From: Verrucomicrobia subdivision 6 bacterium
GTDB taxonomy: Bacteria > Verrucomicrobiota > Verrucomicrobiia > Methylacidiphilales > Verrucolacustridaceae
Direction of reading: 5' to 3'
DNA length: 64,000 nucleotides
NCBI GenBank assembly: GCA_947466515.1
Contig: CANIEM010000001.1
Span: forward strand, 83,212 to 147,211
The position numbers and the translations under genes were made by a program. Positions 1-7,619 of this stretch are shown piece after piece. The stretch's first letter is position 1; each line of letters starts with the position of its first letter. The notes beneath the pieces were generated by a model, which did no database searches, was not told the DNA's origin, and worked only from the letters and a program-made list of their open reading frames with translations.

Positions 1-527
1 AATCTGGAGTTAATTTTCAGGTGGTTAAGCCCGAGGTGGAGGAGTGGGTGGCGGCGGATTTCCCTGAAATGGCACCAGGAGATTTAGCGCGAGGTAATGC
101 GATGCTGAAGGCGAAAGAGGTGGCGGGGCGGTATCCGAAGAAGCCGGTACTGGCGGCGGACACTTTGGTAGCTTGTGAGAGTCGCGTTTTAGGAAAACCT
201 GCGGATGAGAAGGGAGCGAAGGAGATGTTGGGCTGGTTAAGCGGACGAACTCACGAGGTGATTACGGCGGTGATTTTTATTTTACCGCAGGGGAAGAAGT
301 TGCGTGAGGCGGTGGTACGGACTCGGGTTAAGTTTCGAGAATTAAGTGAGGAATCGATTTCGGGCTATTTACGGGAGGTGGAGGTGATGGATAAGGCGGG
401 GGCTTATGCGTTACAGGATGGGGGGGATCAGTTGGTGGAGTGGGTGGAGGGATCGCGGAGTAATGTGATCGGTTTACCGATGGAGATTGTTCTGCCGTGG
501 TGTGAAGAGTGGGGCGAGGAGGTTTAG
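1..527 (+). CDS. maf: Maf family nucleotide pyrophosphatase (5'-truncated by window edge)
   Basis: House-cleaning nucleoside triphosphate pyrophosphatase of the Maf/YhdE family, which hydrolyses non-canonical or modified NTPs in the cytosol. The reading frame is open to the left edge (first full codon at position 3), so the usual N-terminal SxSPRR substrate loop lies outside the window; about 174 residues are visible. Seen: the AADTLV stretch carrying the catalytic Asp, the G-K-P-A-D motif that follows it, and the DKAGAYALQ motif near the C-terminus. The stop overlaps the end of the convergent TlpA-like gene by four bases. The GTG at 21 is not taken as the start because the family fold begins earlier. 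Family assignment is firm; dTTP/UTP versus m7GTP preference cannot be read here. Confidence 0.9.
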   Translation, partial: SGVNFQVVKPEVEEWVAADFPEMAPGDLARGNAMLKAKEVAGRYPKKPVLAADTLVACESRVLGKPADEKGAKEMLGWLSGRTHEVITAVIFILPQGKKLREAVVRTRVKFRELSEESISGYLREVEVMDKAGAYALQDGGDQLVEWVEGSRSNVIGLPMEIVLPWCEEWGEEV

Positions 528-1033
528 AGGTTCTTTTCGATGGCCGTGCGGACGTCGTTCGGTTTAAGGGGGCTACGGAAGCGGGCGAGAATTTTACCCT
601 GAGTGTCGAGTAGAACGGTGTAGGGGATGGTTTCCATGGGTTCGATGAGGTCAAGGGTTTTGGGGCCTGGAAGAACGAGTGGGTACCGGATGCCATGCCG
701 TTCGGCAAAAATGAGGAGGCTGGCGGCTGGGGCATCGTCTAGGCAAACCCCGATAAGAATAAGGCCTTGGGAGGAGTATTTTTCGTCTAGGGAGGCTAGT
801 TCGGGAAGTTCTTTGGCGGTGGCAGGGCTCCAGGCGGCCCAGAGGTTGAGGAGGATAAGTTTGCCGCGGAGTGCGGAGGGGTCGAAGGGTTGGCCGCTGG
901 CTAAATCGGAAAAGGTCATTTCGGGAGGGAGTTGCATGGGGGTCAGGGATGGGGTGCAGGAGGTGAAGAGAAGGGAGGTCAGGCTAATGAGGGCAAGAAG
1001 GTGTCGAGGAATAGAAGGAGAAAGAAAAAGCAC
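524..1033 (-). CDS. TlpA-like thioredoxin-fold lipoprotein lacking the CxxC cysteines
   Basis: 169 residues. A signal peptide ends in a lipobox (LFTSC, Cys26), so this is probably a lipid-anchored periplasmic protein. The rest has the AhpC/TSA-TlpA redoxin layout: a GKLILLNLWAAWSP strand-turn, then the ELPELASLDEKY helix, GVCLDD, a cis-Pro-type IPYT near residue 137 and a DTQGKILARF strand. In TlpA/ResA proteins the turn reads WATWCPPC; here it is WAAWSPAT (residues 65-72), with Ser69 and Thr72 replacing both redox cysteines. It therefore cannot act as an ordinary thiol-disulfide oxidoreductase and may be a binding or chaperone-like relic. It stands alone, convergent with maf. Confidence 0.8.
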   Translation of the reverse strand: MLFLSPSIPRHLLALISLTSLLFTSCTPSLTPMQLPPEMTFSDLASGQPFDPSALRGKLILLNLWAAWSPATAKELPELASLDEKYSSQGLILIGVCLDDAPAASLLIFAERHGIRYPLVLPGPKTLDLIEPMETIPYTVLLDTQGKILARFRSPLKPNDVRTAIEKNL

Positions 1034-1167
1034 TGGAAACCCTAGGGTGGGAATGGGAGAAGGCTCAACGTCGATCTTTAGGTGGCGCGGGGAAGTGGCA
1101 GCCAGGGGGCAGGGGCAGGAAAAGCAAGGGGCTTGCCTCCGCGATAGAAATCCGCAATTTAAAGATT

Positions 1168-2103
1168 ATGAGTATAAGTCTTTTTCAGCCAGGGCAGATG
1201 ATTTTCCGGGAAGGGGACACGACGCAGGAGGCCTACAGGATTCTGAAGGGGCGGGTGGAGATTAGTATCGCGGGAGAGGGGAAGGCGGTCATTTTGGCGC
1301 AGTTGGGGGAGGGAGATATTTTCGGGGAAATGGCGATGGTGGACGAGAGACCGAGATCGGCCTCGGCTCAATGTTTAGAGGTGACGGAGTGCGAGGTATT
1401 GACGGCAGAAAACTTTAATGAAGCGGTGCTACAGCGGCCCGAAATTCTGATTCCCTATTTGGCATCCTTCTTTGAGCGGTTGCGGACGGCGAATGACCGG
1501 TTGCGGATGGAGATGAGACTACGAGCGCGGGCGGAGCAGCAGGTGCCAGTGGCAGGGACGCCTGCAGTGTTGGCTCCGACGATGCGGGTGGTGGCACCAG
1601 CGACCACGGCGATTGCGCCTCCCTCCTTGGAGTTGACGCGGGTGCCAGTGGCGGTGGCGGCGCCGGTAGCGGGGAGTAGCCCGGTGGCAGTTGCGCCAGT
1701 AGCTCCACCTCCTGCGGGGGGGTACCAGTCGGTAGTTTTAACGGCGGCGACGGATCACGCGAGGGCGCGGTTGCCAGAAGGAACGGTGGTGATTCAGAAA
1801 TTCCCTTATCGAATTGGGCGGAAGCACGACACGCCTGGGAAAGGGGCAACGGTATTTGCATCGAACGATTTACCGATAGCGGACGATAAGCCGTATCAGA
1901 TTTCTCGAAATCACTGTTCGATTGAGCGTGAGGGAGACAATTTCTTTGTACGGGACCGAGGAAGCTCGGTGGGGACGGTGGTGAACGATGTCCCGATTGG
2001 GCTAGCGGAGGATACTTTAACCAAGGATTTGCGAGGTGGGGAAAACGAAGTTTTGCTGGGGGCCGATGACAGTCCCTTTAAATTTAAAATTACCCTGAGC
2101 TAA
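1168..2103 (+). CDS. cNMP-binding domain and FHA domain fusion protein
   Basis: 311 residues in three parts. Residues 8-115 form a cyclic-nucleotide-binding (Crp-type) beta-roll, with the phosphate-binding cassette FGEMAMVDERPRSAS at 52-66. Residues 120-200 are a low-complexity Ala/Pro/Val linker. From about 205 to the end is a forkhead-associated domain with IGRKHD, SRNHCSI and a DRGSSVGTVVN loop, the usual phosphothreonine-reading residues (Arg, Ser, His, Ser, Asn). There is no HTH, so this is not a Crp transcription factor. The likely role is to couple a nucleotide signal to phosphopeptide binding by a Ser/Thr kinase client, but no kinase is encoded nearby. No signal peptide is seen, so it is cytoplasmic. 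ATG start at 1168. Confidence 0.85.
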   Translation: MSISLFQPGQMIFREGDTTQEAYRILKGRVEISIAGEGKAVILAQLGEGDIFGEMAMVDERPRSASAQCLEVTECEVLTAENFNEAVLQRPEILIPYLASFFERLRTANDRLRMEMRLRARAEQQVPVAGTPAVLAPTMRVVAPATTAIAPPSLELTRVPVAVAAPVAGSSPVAVAPVAPPPAGGYQSVVLTAATDHARARLPEGTVVIQKFPYRIGRKHDTPGKGATVFASNDLPIADDKPYQISRNHCSIEREGDNFFVRDRGSSVGTVVNDVPIGLAEDTLTKDLRGGENEVLLGADDSPFKFKITLS

Positions 2104-2159
2104 GGAGTATTGAGAGGGGGGTTGGCAAGGGGCTCTAGGCAGGGTAGAAAGACATCCTG

Positions 2160-2306
2160 ATGGAAACAGAAGATATCTCGTTCGTCTTGCGTTGCCTCTT
2201 GGCGATGGGCGCAGCGATGGCGATTGTCGGGGCGATTTTTACGTATGATTTGCTTTTGGAGTTGCCGTGGTTCGCAACCCTTTTACTTCGTTTGGGTTTG
2301 GGTTGA
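2160..2306 (+). CDS. Possible small membrane protein (48 aa)
   Basis: A short frame from ATG 2160 that stops immediately before the end of pssA on the other strand, filling the only gap between the cNMP-FHA gene and pssA. The translation has an acidic start (METEDIS) and one clear hydrophobic segment of about 20 residues (LLAMGAAMAIVGAIF), followed by a second short hydrophobic stretch. There is no strong ribosome binding site and no recognised family. It could be a real co-transcribed small membrane protein or a chance frame; the fit between its neighbours and the coherent transmembrane segment are the only support. Confidence 0.35.
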   Translation: METEDISFVLRCLLAMGAAMAIVGAIFTYDLLLELPWFATLLLRLGLG

Positions 2307-3146
2307 TTAGTGGGTGCGGGCGGTGGGGGGGTCGACTTCTTCAATTTCGTTGCGCAGGCGACGGCTTAGCTTGGGTCGGATAAATCCATAGAGAAGATAG
2401 CCACAAAAGAGAAGGGCGAGGGAGTACTGGTAGGTTTGAACGACGAGAGCGAGGGCGGCGACGATGAGGAGAAGGCGTGGCAGGGGGCGTTGGGTGCGCC
2501 AATCGATGGTTTTAAAGCTGGGGTAGCTGACTTTGCTAAACATCATGAAGCTGAGGAAAAGGAGAAGGCCTGCGAGAAGGTATTTGAAGTTACCGATGAC
2601 GCGATCGGATTCGTAGTATTTCAAAAGGAGAAGAGTGACAGAAGCGACGAGACCAGCGGCGGCGGGGATGGGGAATCCGCTGAAATCTTTGGAACGATTA
2701 GGTAGTTGGGGGGTGAGGGCGAGGACGTTGAAGCGAGCGAGACGCATGGCACCGCAAACGAGGTAGACGAAGCCAATCATCCATCCAAGGCGAGCGGGGA
2801 GTTCCGCGAGGACGATTTTGAAAACGAGGAGGGCGGGGGCGATGCCGAAAGAGATGACGTCGGCGAGGGAATCGAACTCGCGCCCGAAGGCGCTTTCGTG
2901 GCCTCCGAGGCGAGCGAGGCGACCGTCGAGAATATCAAAGATGAAGGCTCCGAGAATCCAGAGGAGACTAGTTTCGTAGGGTTGGATCCAGTCGGTTTCG
3001 GCGGAGGCTTGAAGGAGGCTGCCTTGAATAATTTGAAGGACGGCCATGAAACCGCAGAAGAGATTTCCTGCGGTCATGATACTGGGGAGTAGGTAGGCCA
3101 CTCCGCGGCGGGCGGGGAGGGGTAGTTTGGTTTTTAGGCGGGCCAT
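2307..3146 (-). CDS. pssA: CDP-diacylglycerol--serine O-phosphatidyltransferase
   Basis: Integral membrane enzyme that makes phosphatidylserine from CDP-diacylglycerol and L-serine, the first step towards phosphatidylethanolamine. The CDP-alcohol phosphatidyltransferase signature DGxxARx8Gx3Dx3D is complete at residues 74-96 (DGRLAR...G...D...D). Several hydrophobic segments follow. The frame is open for another 75 codons upstream (to 3371), but that part is Arg/Pro-rich shadow of psd. The start is placed at ATG 3146 (MARLKTKL), giving 279 residues and a 13-base overlap with psd. The psd-pssA order on one transcript is the common arrangement for this pathway. Confidence 0.93.
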   Translation of the reverse strand: MARLKTKLPLPARRGVAYLLPSIMTAGNLFCGFMAVLQIIQGSLLQASAETDWIQPYETSLLWILGAFIFDILDGRLARLGGHESAFGREFDSLADVISFGIAPALLVFKIVLAELPARLGWMIGFVYLVCGAMRLARFNVLALTPQLPNRSKDFSGFPIPAAAGLVASVTLLLLKYYESDRVIGNFKYLLAGLLLFLSFMMFSKVSYPSFKTIDWRTQRPLPRLLLIVAALALVVQTYQYSLALLFCGYLLYGFIRPKLSRRLRNEIEEVDPPTARTH

Positions 3147-3760
3147 TGGGCGAGGATAGTTTCTCCGCCGACCACGCGTTGGCCGGGTTGGACGTGGATG
3201 GAGCAGTTGGCGGGAACGTAAAGGTCGGTACGGGAGCCGAAGCGAATCATACCGAAGCGTTCGCCTGTTTGGACCGATTCTCCCGATTTTTTCCAGCCGA
3301 CGATGCGACGGGCGATCAGGCCAGCGATTTGGCGGACGAGGACGGGTCCGCGGGTAGTGCGGAGGAGCCAAGTTTGGTTCTCGTTACGGATATCGACCTC
3401 GAGATGGCGTGCATCGAGGAATTCGCCAGCGGAGTAGTGGGTTTTTTCGATGGTGGCAGTGAATGGAGCGCGGTTGACGTGGACATCGAGGACGGAGAGG
3501 AAGATGCCGACGCGGCGGAACTGGCCGAGGCCGAAGCAAGGGTCCTCGGCTTGGTCGACACAGATTACTTTACCATCGGCTGGGCTGACGAGGGCAAGGG
3601 GGTTGGCAGGGGGGGTACGTTCGGGATCGCGGAAGAAAAGCAGGAGGCCGATGAGGAGGAGGGCTCCGAAAGTTGCGGGGATCCACCAAGCGAGCCAGAT
3701 GCTGAGGCCACAAAAGGCAGCGGCGATAATGAGGAAGGGTCTTGCTTCACGGAGGGCCAT
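3134..3760 (-). CDS. psd: Phosphatidylserine decarboxylase proenzyme
   Basis: 208-residue, short-form (PSD-A type) proenzyme that converts phosphatidylserine to phosphatidylethanolamine at the inner membrane. Two hydrophobic helices lie at the N-terminus (about residues 8-42). The conserved core includes VSPADGKV and FLSVLDVHVNRAP. The self-cleavage site is the GSRTD stretch, between Gly175 and Ser176, where Ser becomes the pyruvoyl group; the RFGSR form is the one usual in short Psd proteins. It is the first gene of a psd-pssA operon and diverges from cofG with only 26 bases between the starts. Confidence 0.95.
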   Translation of the reverse strand: MALREARPFLIIAAAFCGLSIWLAWWIPATFGALLLIGLLLFFRDPERTPPANPLALVSPADGKVICVDQAEDPCFGLGQFRRVGIFLSVLDVHVNRAPFTATIEKTHYSAGEFLDARHLEVDIRNENQTWLLRTTRGPVLVRQIAGLIARRIVGWKKSGESVQTGERFGMIRFGSRTDLYVPANCSIHVQPGQRVVGGETILAQWPA

Positions 3761-3786
3761 AGTTGAAAATTAGATGGTAATCTCTT

Positions 3787-4797
3787 GTGTTGAAAGCCGT
3801 TTACGCAGAACCCGCCTTAGAAAACTCAGATCTCCGATCGGGGAAAGCGGTGACGTATTCGCGTTCGATTACTTTAGTTTTGACCCACGACTGTCCTTGG
3901 CACTGTGGTTATTGTGGATTTCGCACCGATGGGGAAGGTTTGGTGAGTGAGGAGAAGGTCGCGCGAGTGATAGAGGAGGGACGGGTGGGTGGGGCGCGGG
4001 AGGTTTTAATGATTTCTGGGGAGCGACCTGGGGCGATGGCGCATATTCAGGAGGAGTTGGGGAGGCGAGGGTACGGAGATTTTTGGGAGTTTGCGGCGGC
4101 GGTGGCAGATCGGTGTGGGGAGGCGGGTCTGTTTCCTCATGGGAACTTTGGCAGGATGAGGGAGGAGGAACTGAGAGATTTGCGGCCTCACTTTGTTTCG
4201 ATGGGGATGATGCTGGAAAGTGTGGAGGACGAGATTCGGTTGGCGCCAGAAAAGAAGGTGGCAGGGCGAATTGCGGGGATCGAGGCGGCGGGACGGGCGA
4301 AGGTGCCTTTTACCAGTGGGATTCTGGTGGGCTGGGGGGAAAGTCAGGATTCGCGATTGCGGTCTTTGAGGGTGTTAGCGGAGTTGCAGGAGCAGTATGG
4401 GCATCTGCAAGAGATTTTGATTCAGCGATACGTGCCGAACGAGGGGTCGCGTTGGCCTTCGGGGGTGGCTCCGACTTTAGAAGAATACATCGAGATGATG
4501 AGTTGCTGGAGAGATTGGGCGCCGGAGGTGGCGATACAGATTCCGCCTAATTTAGAGCCAAGGTGGTTAGAGATGGTGGAGGAGTTGGATGATCTAGGTG
4601 GAATTTCCTGGGCGAAAGACGAGGTAAATCCAACCCGTCCGTGGGCAGAACTGGAAAGGTATCGCGAGGGGTGTGCGAGGGTGGGGCGAGAGTTAGTCGA
4701 GCGGTTACCGGTGTATGAGTCTCATGCGACCGCAGAGTGGTTGGATCCAGTTTGGCAAAAGAGAGTCGGACATTTTATTTTAGGAGAGGAGCGATGA
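3787..4797 (+). CDS. cofG: FO synthase subunit 1, radical SAM (CofG)
   Basis: 336 residues. CofG and CofH together make FO (7,8-didemethyl-8-hydroxy-5-deazariboflavin), the chromophore of coenzyme F420 and of some photolyases; CofG performs the second half using the CofH product. The radical SAM cluster CxxxCxxC is at Cys36, Cys40 and Cys43 (CPWHCGYC). CofG-type landmarks follow: LMISGERPGA, FPHGNFG, SMGMMLE, FTSGILVGWGE and the RYVPNEGS region. The predicted start is GTG 3787, with TTG one codon later as an alternative. The stop overlaps the cofH start as ATGA. No cofC, cofD or cofE is in the window, so full F420 synthesis is not shown. Confidence 0.88.
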   Translation: MLKAVYAEPALENSDLRSGKAVTYSRSITLVLTHDCPWHCGYCGFRTDGEGLVSEEKVARVIEEGRVGGAREVLMISGERPGAMAHIQEELGRRGYGDFWEFAAAVADRCGEAGLFPHGNFGRMREEELRDLRPHFVSMGMMLESVEDEIRLAPEKKVAGRIAGIEAAGRAKVPFTSGILVGWGESQDSRLRSLRVLAELQEQYGHLQEILIQRYVPNEGSRWPSGVAPTLEEYIEMMSCWRDWAPEVAIQIPPNLEPRWLEMVEELDDLGGISWAKDEVNPTRPWAELERYREGCARVGRELVERLPVYESHATAEWLDPVWQKRVGHFILGEER

Positions 4798-5888
4798 AGA
4801 ATCCGTGGATGATGAAGGGACCTGAGTTGAGGGAGGAGGCGTTGATGCAGACGCGGAAGCAGCATGGGCGGGTGGTGACGTATGTGGTAAATCGCAACGC
4901 GAACTTTTCTCGGGTTTGCTCGGTGGGATGTTCTTTCTGTGGGTTTGGGAAAAGGCCGGGGACGCTGGGGGCGACTTCAGATACGATTGACGAAGTGGTA
5001 GGGAGGGTGGGGCAGACTCCGTGGGTAACCGAAATTTGTTTGCAGGGTGGAATTGATCCTGGGTTAACTCCTGAATATTATTTTGATTTGGTGCGGGCAT
5101 TGCGGGAGGCCTTTCCGAAAATGCATCTACACGCCTTTTCTCCGATGGAGATTGATTCCCTTTGTGAGAAGGCGGGATGTGAGCCTGAGGAGATGGTGGC
5201 CAAGTTAAGGGGAGCGGGGGTGGGGAGTATTCCAGGAACGGCGGCGGAGATCTTGGTGGACGAGGTTCGGCGCAAAATCTCCCGCAATAAGTTGCCAGTA
5301 GCGCGCTGGGTACAGATTGTGCGGGCGGCTCACCGGGCTGGTTTACGGTCGAGTGCGACGGTGATGTTTGGGCATGTGGAGAGTTGGGAAGACATTCGGG
5401 CGCACTTCACGGTGTTGCGTTTGTTGCAGGAGGAAACGGGGGGATTCACCGAGTTGGTCCCGCTGGCTTTTGTTCCCTACCAGAACCGACTGGGGGCGAT
5501 TTTAGCTCGGAGAGTGGGCGGAATACGGGTTTTGGAGGAGAAAATCCGGAGGCGGGCTCGGCGGCTTTATCCGTTGGCGCGTATGGTCTTAGGGGATGTA
5601 ATCCCCAATTTACAAACGAGTTGGGTTAAGCTTGGAGTGGAGGGAGCGCTGGAGTCTTTGAGTTGGGGTTGCAATGATTTCGGCGGGACGCTTTACGAGG
5701 AATCGATCACAAAGGCGAGTGGGGGGAAGCATGGGGAGAGGTTGGAACCTGAGGTGATTGAGGCTGCGATTCGAGGGGCAGGATATGAGTCACGGCAAAG
5801 ATCGACCCTTTATGGTAGAGCTGAAAATCGCATTTCCCTCGTAGAAAAGAGTTGTCAGCCGACTACGGGTGGGCATCTTGCCCTCTGA
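4794..5888 (+). CDS. cofH: FO synthase subunit 2, radical SAM (CofH)
   Basis: 364 residues. CofH couples a tyrosine-derived fragment to 5-amino-6-ribitylaminouracil by radical SAM chemistry, giving the precursor that CofG closes to FO. The cluster motif is at Cys42, Cys46 and Cys49 (CSVGCSFCGF). Further CofH landmarks are CLQGGIDPGL, HAFSPMEI, GSIPGTAAEIL, TVMFGHVE, FVPYQNRLG and NDFGGTLYEESI. The start is ATG 4794 behind GGAGAGGAG; a longer frame back to 4737 overlaps cofG and is not needed. MqnC/MqnE of the futalosine pathway are related, but the SIPGTAAEIL and NDFGGTLYEESI strings are CofH-like. Confidence 0.88.
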   Translation: MKNPWMMKGPELREEALMQTRKQHGRVVTYVVNRNANFSRVCSVGCSFCGFGKRPGTLGATSDTIDEVVGRVGQTPWVTEICLQGGIDPGLTPEYYFDLVRALREAFPKMHLHAFSPMEIDSLCEKAGCEPEEMVAKLRGAGVGSIPGTAAEILVDEVRRKISRNKLPVARWVQIVRAAHRAGLRSSATVMFGHVESWEDIRAHFTVLRLLQEETGGFTELVPLAFVPYQNRLGAILARRVGGIRVLEEKIRRRARRLYPLARMVLGDVIPNLQTSWVKLGVEGALESLSWGCNDFGGTLYEESITKASGGKHGERLEPEVIEAAIRGAGYESRQRSTLYGRAENRISLVEKSCQPTTGGHLAL

Positions 5889-5926
5889 ATCGTTAACGAA
5901 ACCCAAACCAAGGAGAATCAAGTACT

Positions 5927-6184
5927 ATGGCAAAGAAACCGAATGCAGCGTTTATGAAACCCGTCCAACCGGACGCCATCCTGGCCGCGATCATTGGAAG
6001 CAAGCCGCTTCCCCGCACCGAGATGACCAAGAAATTGTGGGCCTACATCAAGAAGAACGGGCTCCAAGACAAAAAGAATCGCCGCAACATTAATGCGGAT
6101 CATTTGTTCAAGCCCCTTTTTGGTGGCAAGAGCATGGCGAACATGTTTGAGCTAACGAAGTACGCCAGCAAACACGTTAAGTAA
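5927..6184 (+). CDS. SWIB/MDM2 domain protein
   Basis: 85 residues made almost entirely of one SWIB domain: PVQPDAILAAIIGSKPLPRTE, then the helix EMTKKLWAYIKKNGLQD, KKNRRNINAD, LFGGK and MFELTKYASKH. In eukaryotes SWIB is part of SWI/SNF (BAF60) complexes; free-standing bacterial copies occur in Chlamydiota and Verrucomicrobiota and are linked to chromatin or topoisomerase functions. A good ribosome binding site (AAGGAG) lies ten bases before ATG 5927, and a strong terminator follows, so it is a monocistronic, probably well-expressed gene. A basic winged-helix protein gene is next door. Confidence 0.93.
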   Translation: MAKKPNAAFMKPVQPDAILAAIIGSKPLPRTEMTKKLWAYIKKNGLQDKKNRRNINADHLFKPLFGGKSMANMFELTKYASKHVK

Positions 6185-6228
6185 TTTTTTGCCCTTGGGA
6201 TTTTTCCTGAGGGTAGGAAAGAACAATT

Positions 6229-6269
6229 TACCCCGTCGTGGAAAAAATCCGCGACGGGGTATTTTTTTT
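6229..6269 (+). terminator. Rho-independent terminator after the SWIB gene
   Basis: The arms TACCCCGTCG and CGACGGGGTA are perfectly complementary over 10 bp (6229-6238 with 6252-6261), enclose a short A-rich loop, and are followed by eight T residues (6262-6269). It lies 45 bases after the SWIB stop codon. Confidence 0.93.
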
Positions 6270-6308
6270 GCTAGTCGATCGTCAGATGAGTTGTTAGTGT
6301 TTTCAGCT

Positions 6309-6722
6309 ATGGACATTACAAAACTCACCGCAAAAGAATTCGGCCGTATTGTTAAGTTGCTCCGCCGAAAAGAAAGTCTGGAAAAGAAACTAGGTCAACT
6401 GGAGCGTTCCGTGGCCAAGGTGGTTGGGGCAGGAGCCTCGGCGGTGGCCCGAGGAGCAAATCGAATTGCTCGGGGTCGGCCCGCGAAAAGGGGTCGAAAG
6501 GCGGGTCGTTCGACAGTCAGAAAATTCAGCCGTCGCGGAGGCTTGCGTAAGGTGATCTTGGCGCAACTAAGCCGAGCGGGAAAAACAGGGCTAAAGATTA
6601 AGGATTTGGCAGGAAAAATGAATATTCAGCGTCAGCGGTTGGATACTTGGTTTTACCAGAATCTGAAGAAGATTCGCGGACTGCGTAAGGTTGGACCGGG
6701 TCACTACCATCTTAAAGGGTAG
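6309..6722 (+). CDS. Basic winged-helix, histone-H1-like DNA-binding protein
   Basis: 137 residues in three visible parts. Residues 1-45 are a charged helix likely to form a coiled coil (LLRRKESLEKKLGQLERS). Residues 50-80 form an Ala/Gly/Arg/Lys-rich linker (ANRIARGRPAKRGRKAGRS) resembling histone H1 or AT-hook-type tails. Residues 80-137 resemble a winged helix: LRKVILAQLSRAGKTGLKIKDLAGKM, then a recognition-helix-like stretch, ending in KVGPGHYHL. The start is ATG 6309; a frame open upstream to 6189 runs through the preceding terminator and is rejected. The protein is very basic and soluble, so nucleoid binding is likely. The exact family is not recognised. Confidence 0.75.
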   Translation: MDITKLTAKEFGRIVKLLRRKESLEKKLGQLERSVAKVVGAGASAVARGANRIARGRPAKRGRKAGRSTVRKFSRRGGLRKVILAQLSRAGKTGLKIKDLAGKMNIQRQRLDTWFYQNLKKIRGLRKVGPGHYHLKG

Positions 6723-6726
6723 AGTT

Positions 6727-6813
6727 CGGACGAGGTAGGATTCGAACCTACGAACGCCTTACGACGTTTGCGGTTTTCAAGACCGCCGCATTCGACCGCT
6801 CTGCCACTCGTCC
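6727..6813 (-). tRNA. tRNA-Ser (anticodon UGA)
   Basis: 87 nucleotides read on the minus strand. The acceptor stem GGACGAG/CTCGTCC is perfect, with discriminator G. The anticodon stem-loop is GCGGTC-TTGAAAA-CCGC with anticodon TGA. A long variable arm, as expected for tRNA-Ser, precedes the T-arm with GGTTCGAATCC. No CCA is encoded. Confidence 0.96.
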
Positions 6814-6839
6814 TATATAAATGAGAGTAGACGAAATTT

Positions 6840-7619
6840 GTGTTTAAGGCGAGTCCACCCCTTGGGTGCCCAAGATTATTGGTGGTGGGGGCAGGGTATT
6901 TGGGTCGAGAAATTGGGAGGATGGCGCAAGTAGGGGGATGGGAGGTTTGGCCTGTCGTAAGAACGGATGAGTCAGCAGATAACTTGCGGGTAAAATTTCC
7001 GAACGTGGTGGTGGCTGATGCTGTTGGTGAAGAATTTTGGATGGGACTTTTGGGCGCTTGGGATGGATTGATTTTCGCCTTGGCGCCATCGCGAAAGGTG
7101 GGCGGGAGCGAGTTTGAGGCAATTCATCGCGAAGGGGCGGTGCGAGCGGCGACATGGGGTCAGGCGAGAGGGTTGCCGATGGTTTATCTTTCATCAACCT
7201 CGGTTTATGCGGAGGCGGGGGGTGGTTGGGTGGATGAATCCTCGGCAGTGGCGGAAGATGATTCTCGGGCGATGGCGATGGTCACGGCGGAGAGGGCCAC
7301 TTTGCGGGCGGGTGGATCGGTGGTGCGGTGTGCAGGAATTTATGGGCCTGGAAGGGAGATTCGACCCAACGCGGGCGGGCCGGAGCGTTGGTTAAATGTG
7401 ATTGAGGTAGAGGATGCGGCGCGAGCGGTAGGGGCGGTCTTGCGAAATGGCGGTAAAATTTTCAATGTTTGTGAGGATGAGGCGTTGGCGAGGGGAGAGG
7501 TAGGGGGGGTGTGGAAGGAAGGTTCGGTTCGATCGCGACGAAGCAAACGGGTACGGAACCAAAAGTTAAAAGAGATAGGATGGAATCCGATGTTCGCAGC
7601 GTGGAGAAGCGAAAACTAA
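6840..7619 (+). CDS. NAD-dependent epimerase/dehydratase family protein (YeeZ-like)
   Basis: 259 residues with a Rossmann fold. The dinucleotide-binding loop GAGYLG is at residues 17-22, and SSTSVYAE marks the catalytic Ser/Tyr region of the atypical YeeZ-like extended SDRs. The Tyr-x3-Lys pair of classical SDRs is not evident. RCAGIYGPGRE and INVIEVEDAARA-type motifs are present in the second half. The substrate is unknown. The predicted start is GTG 6840. The stop overlaps the end of the convergent SDR gene at 7616. Confidence 0.75.
   Translation: MFKASPPLGCPRLLVVGAGYLGREIGRMAQVGGWEVWPVVRTDESADNLRVKFPNVVVADAVGEEFWMGLLGAWDGLIFALAPSRKVGGSEFEAIHREGAVRAATWGQARGLPMVYLSSTSVYAEAGGGWVDESSAVAEDDSRAMAMVTAERATLRAGGSVVRCAGIYGPGREIRPNAGGPERWLNVIEVEDAARAVGAVLRNGGKIFNVCEDEALARGEVGGVWKEGSVRSRRSKRVRNQKLKEIGWNPMFAAWRSEN

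Noticed and set aside
3147..3371. N-terminal extension of the pssA reading frame
   Set aside because: It lies wholly inside psd, is Arg/Pro-rich, and the CDP-alcohol transferase fold starts at MARLKTKL.
2436..3766. Long + strand frames rich in Glu, Gly and Asp opposite pssA and psd
   Set aside because: Antisense shadows of G-rich minus-strand genes; composition is unnatural and no motif is present.
6189..6308. Upstream extension of the winged-helix gene
   Set aside because: It runs through the SWIB terminator hairpin; ATG 6309 gives a complete protein.
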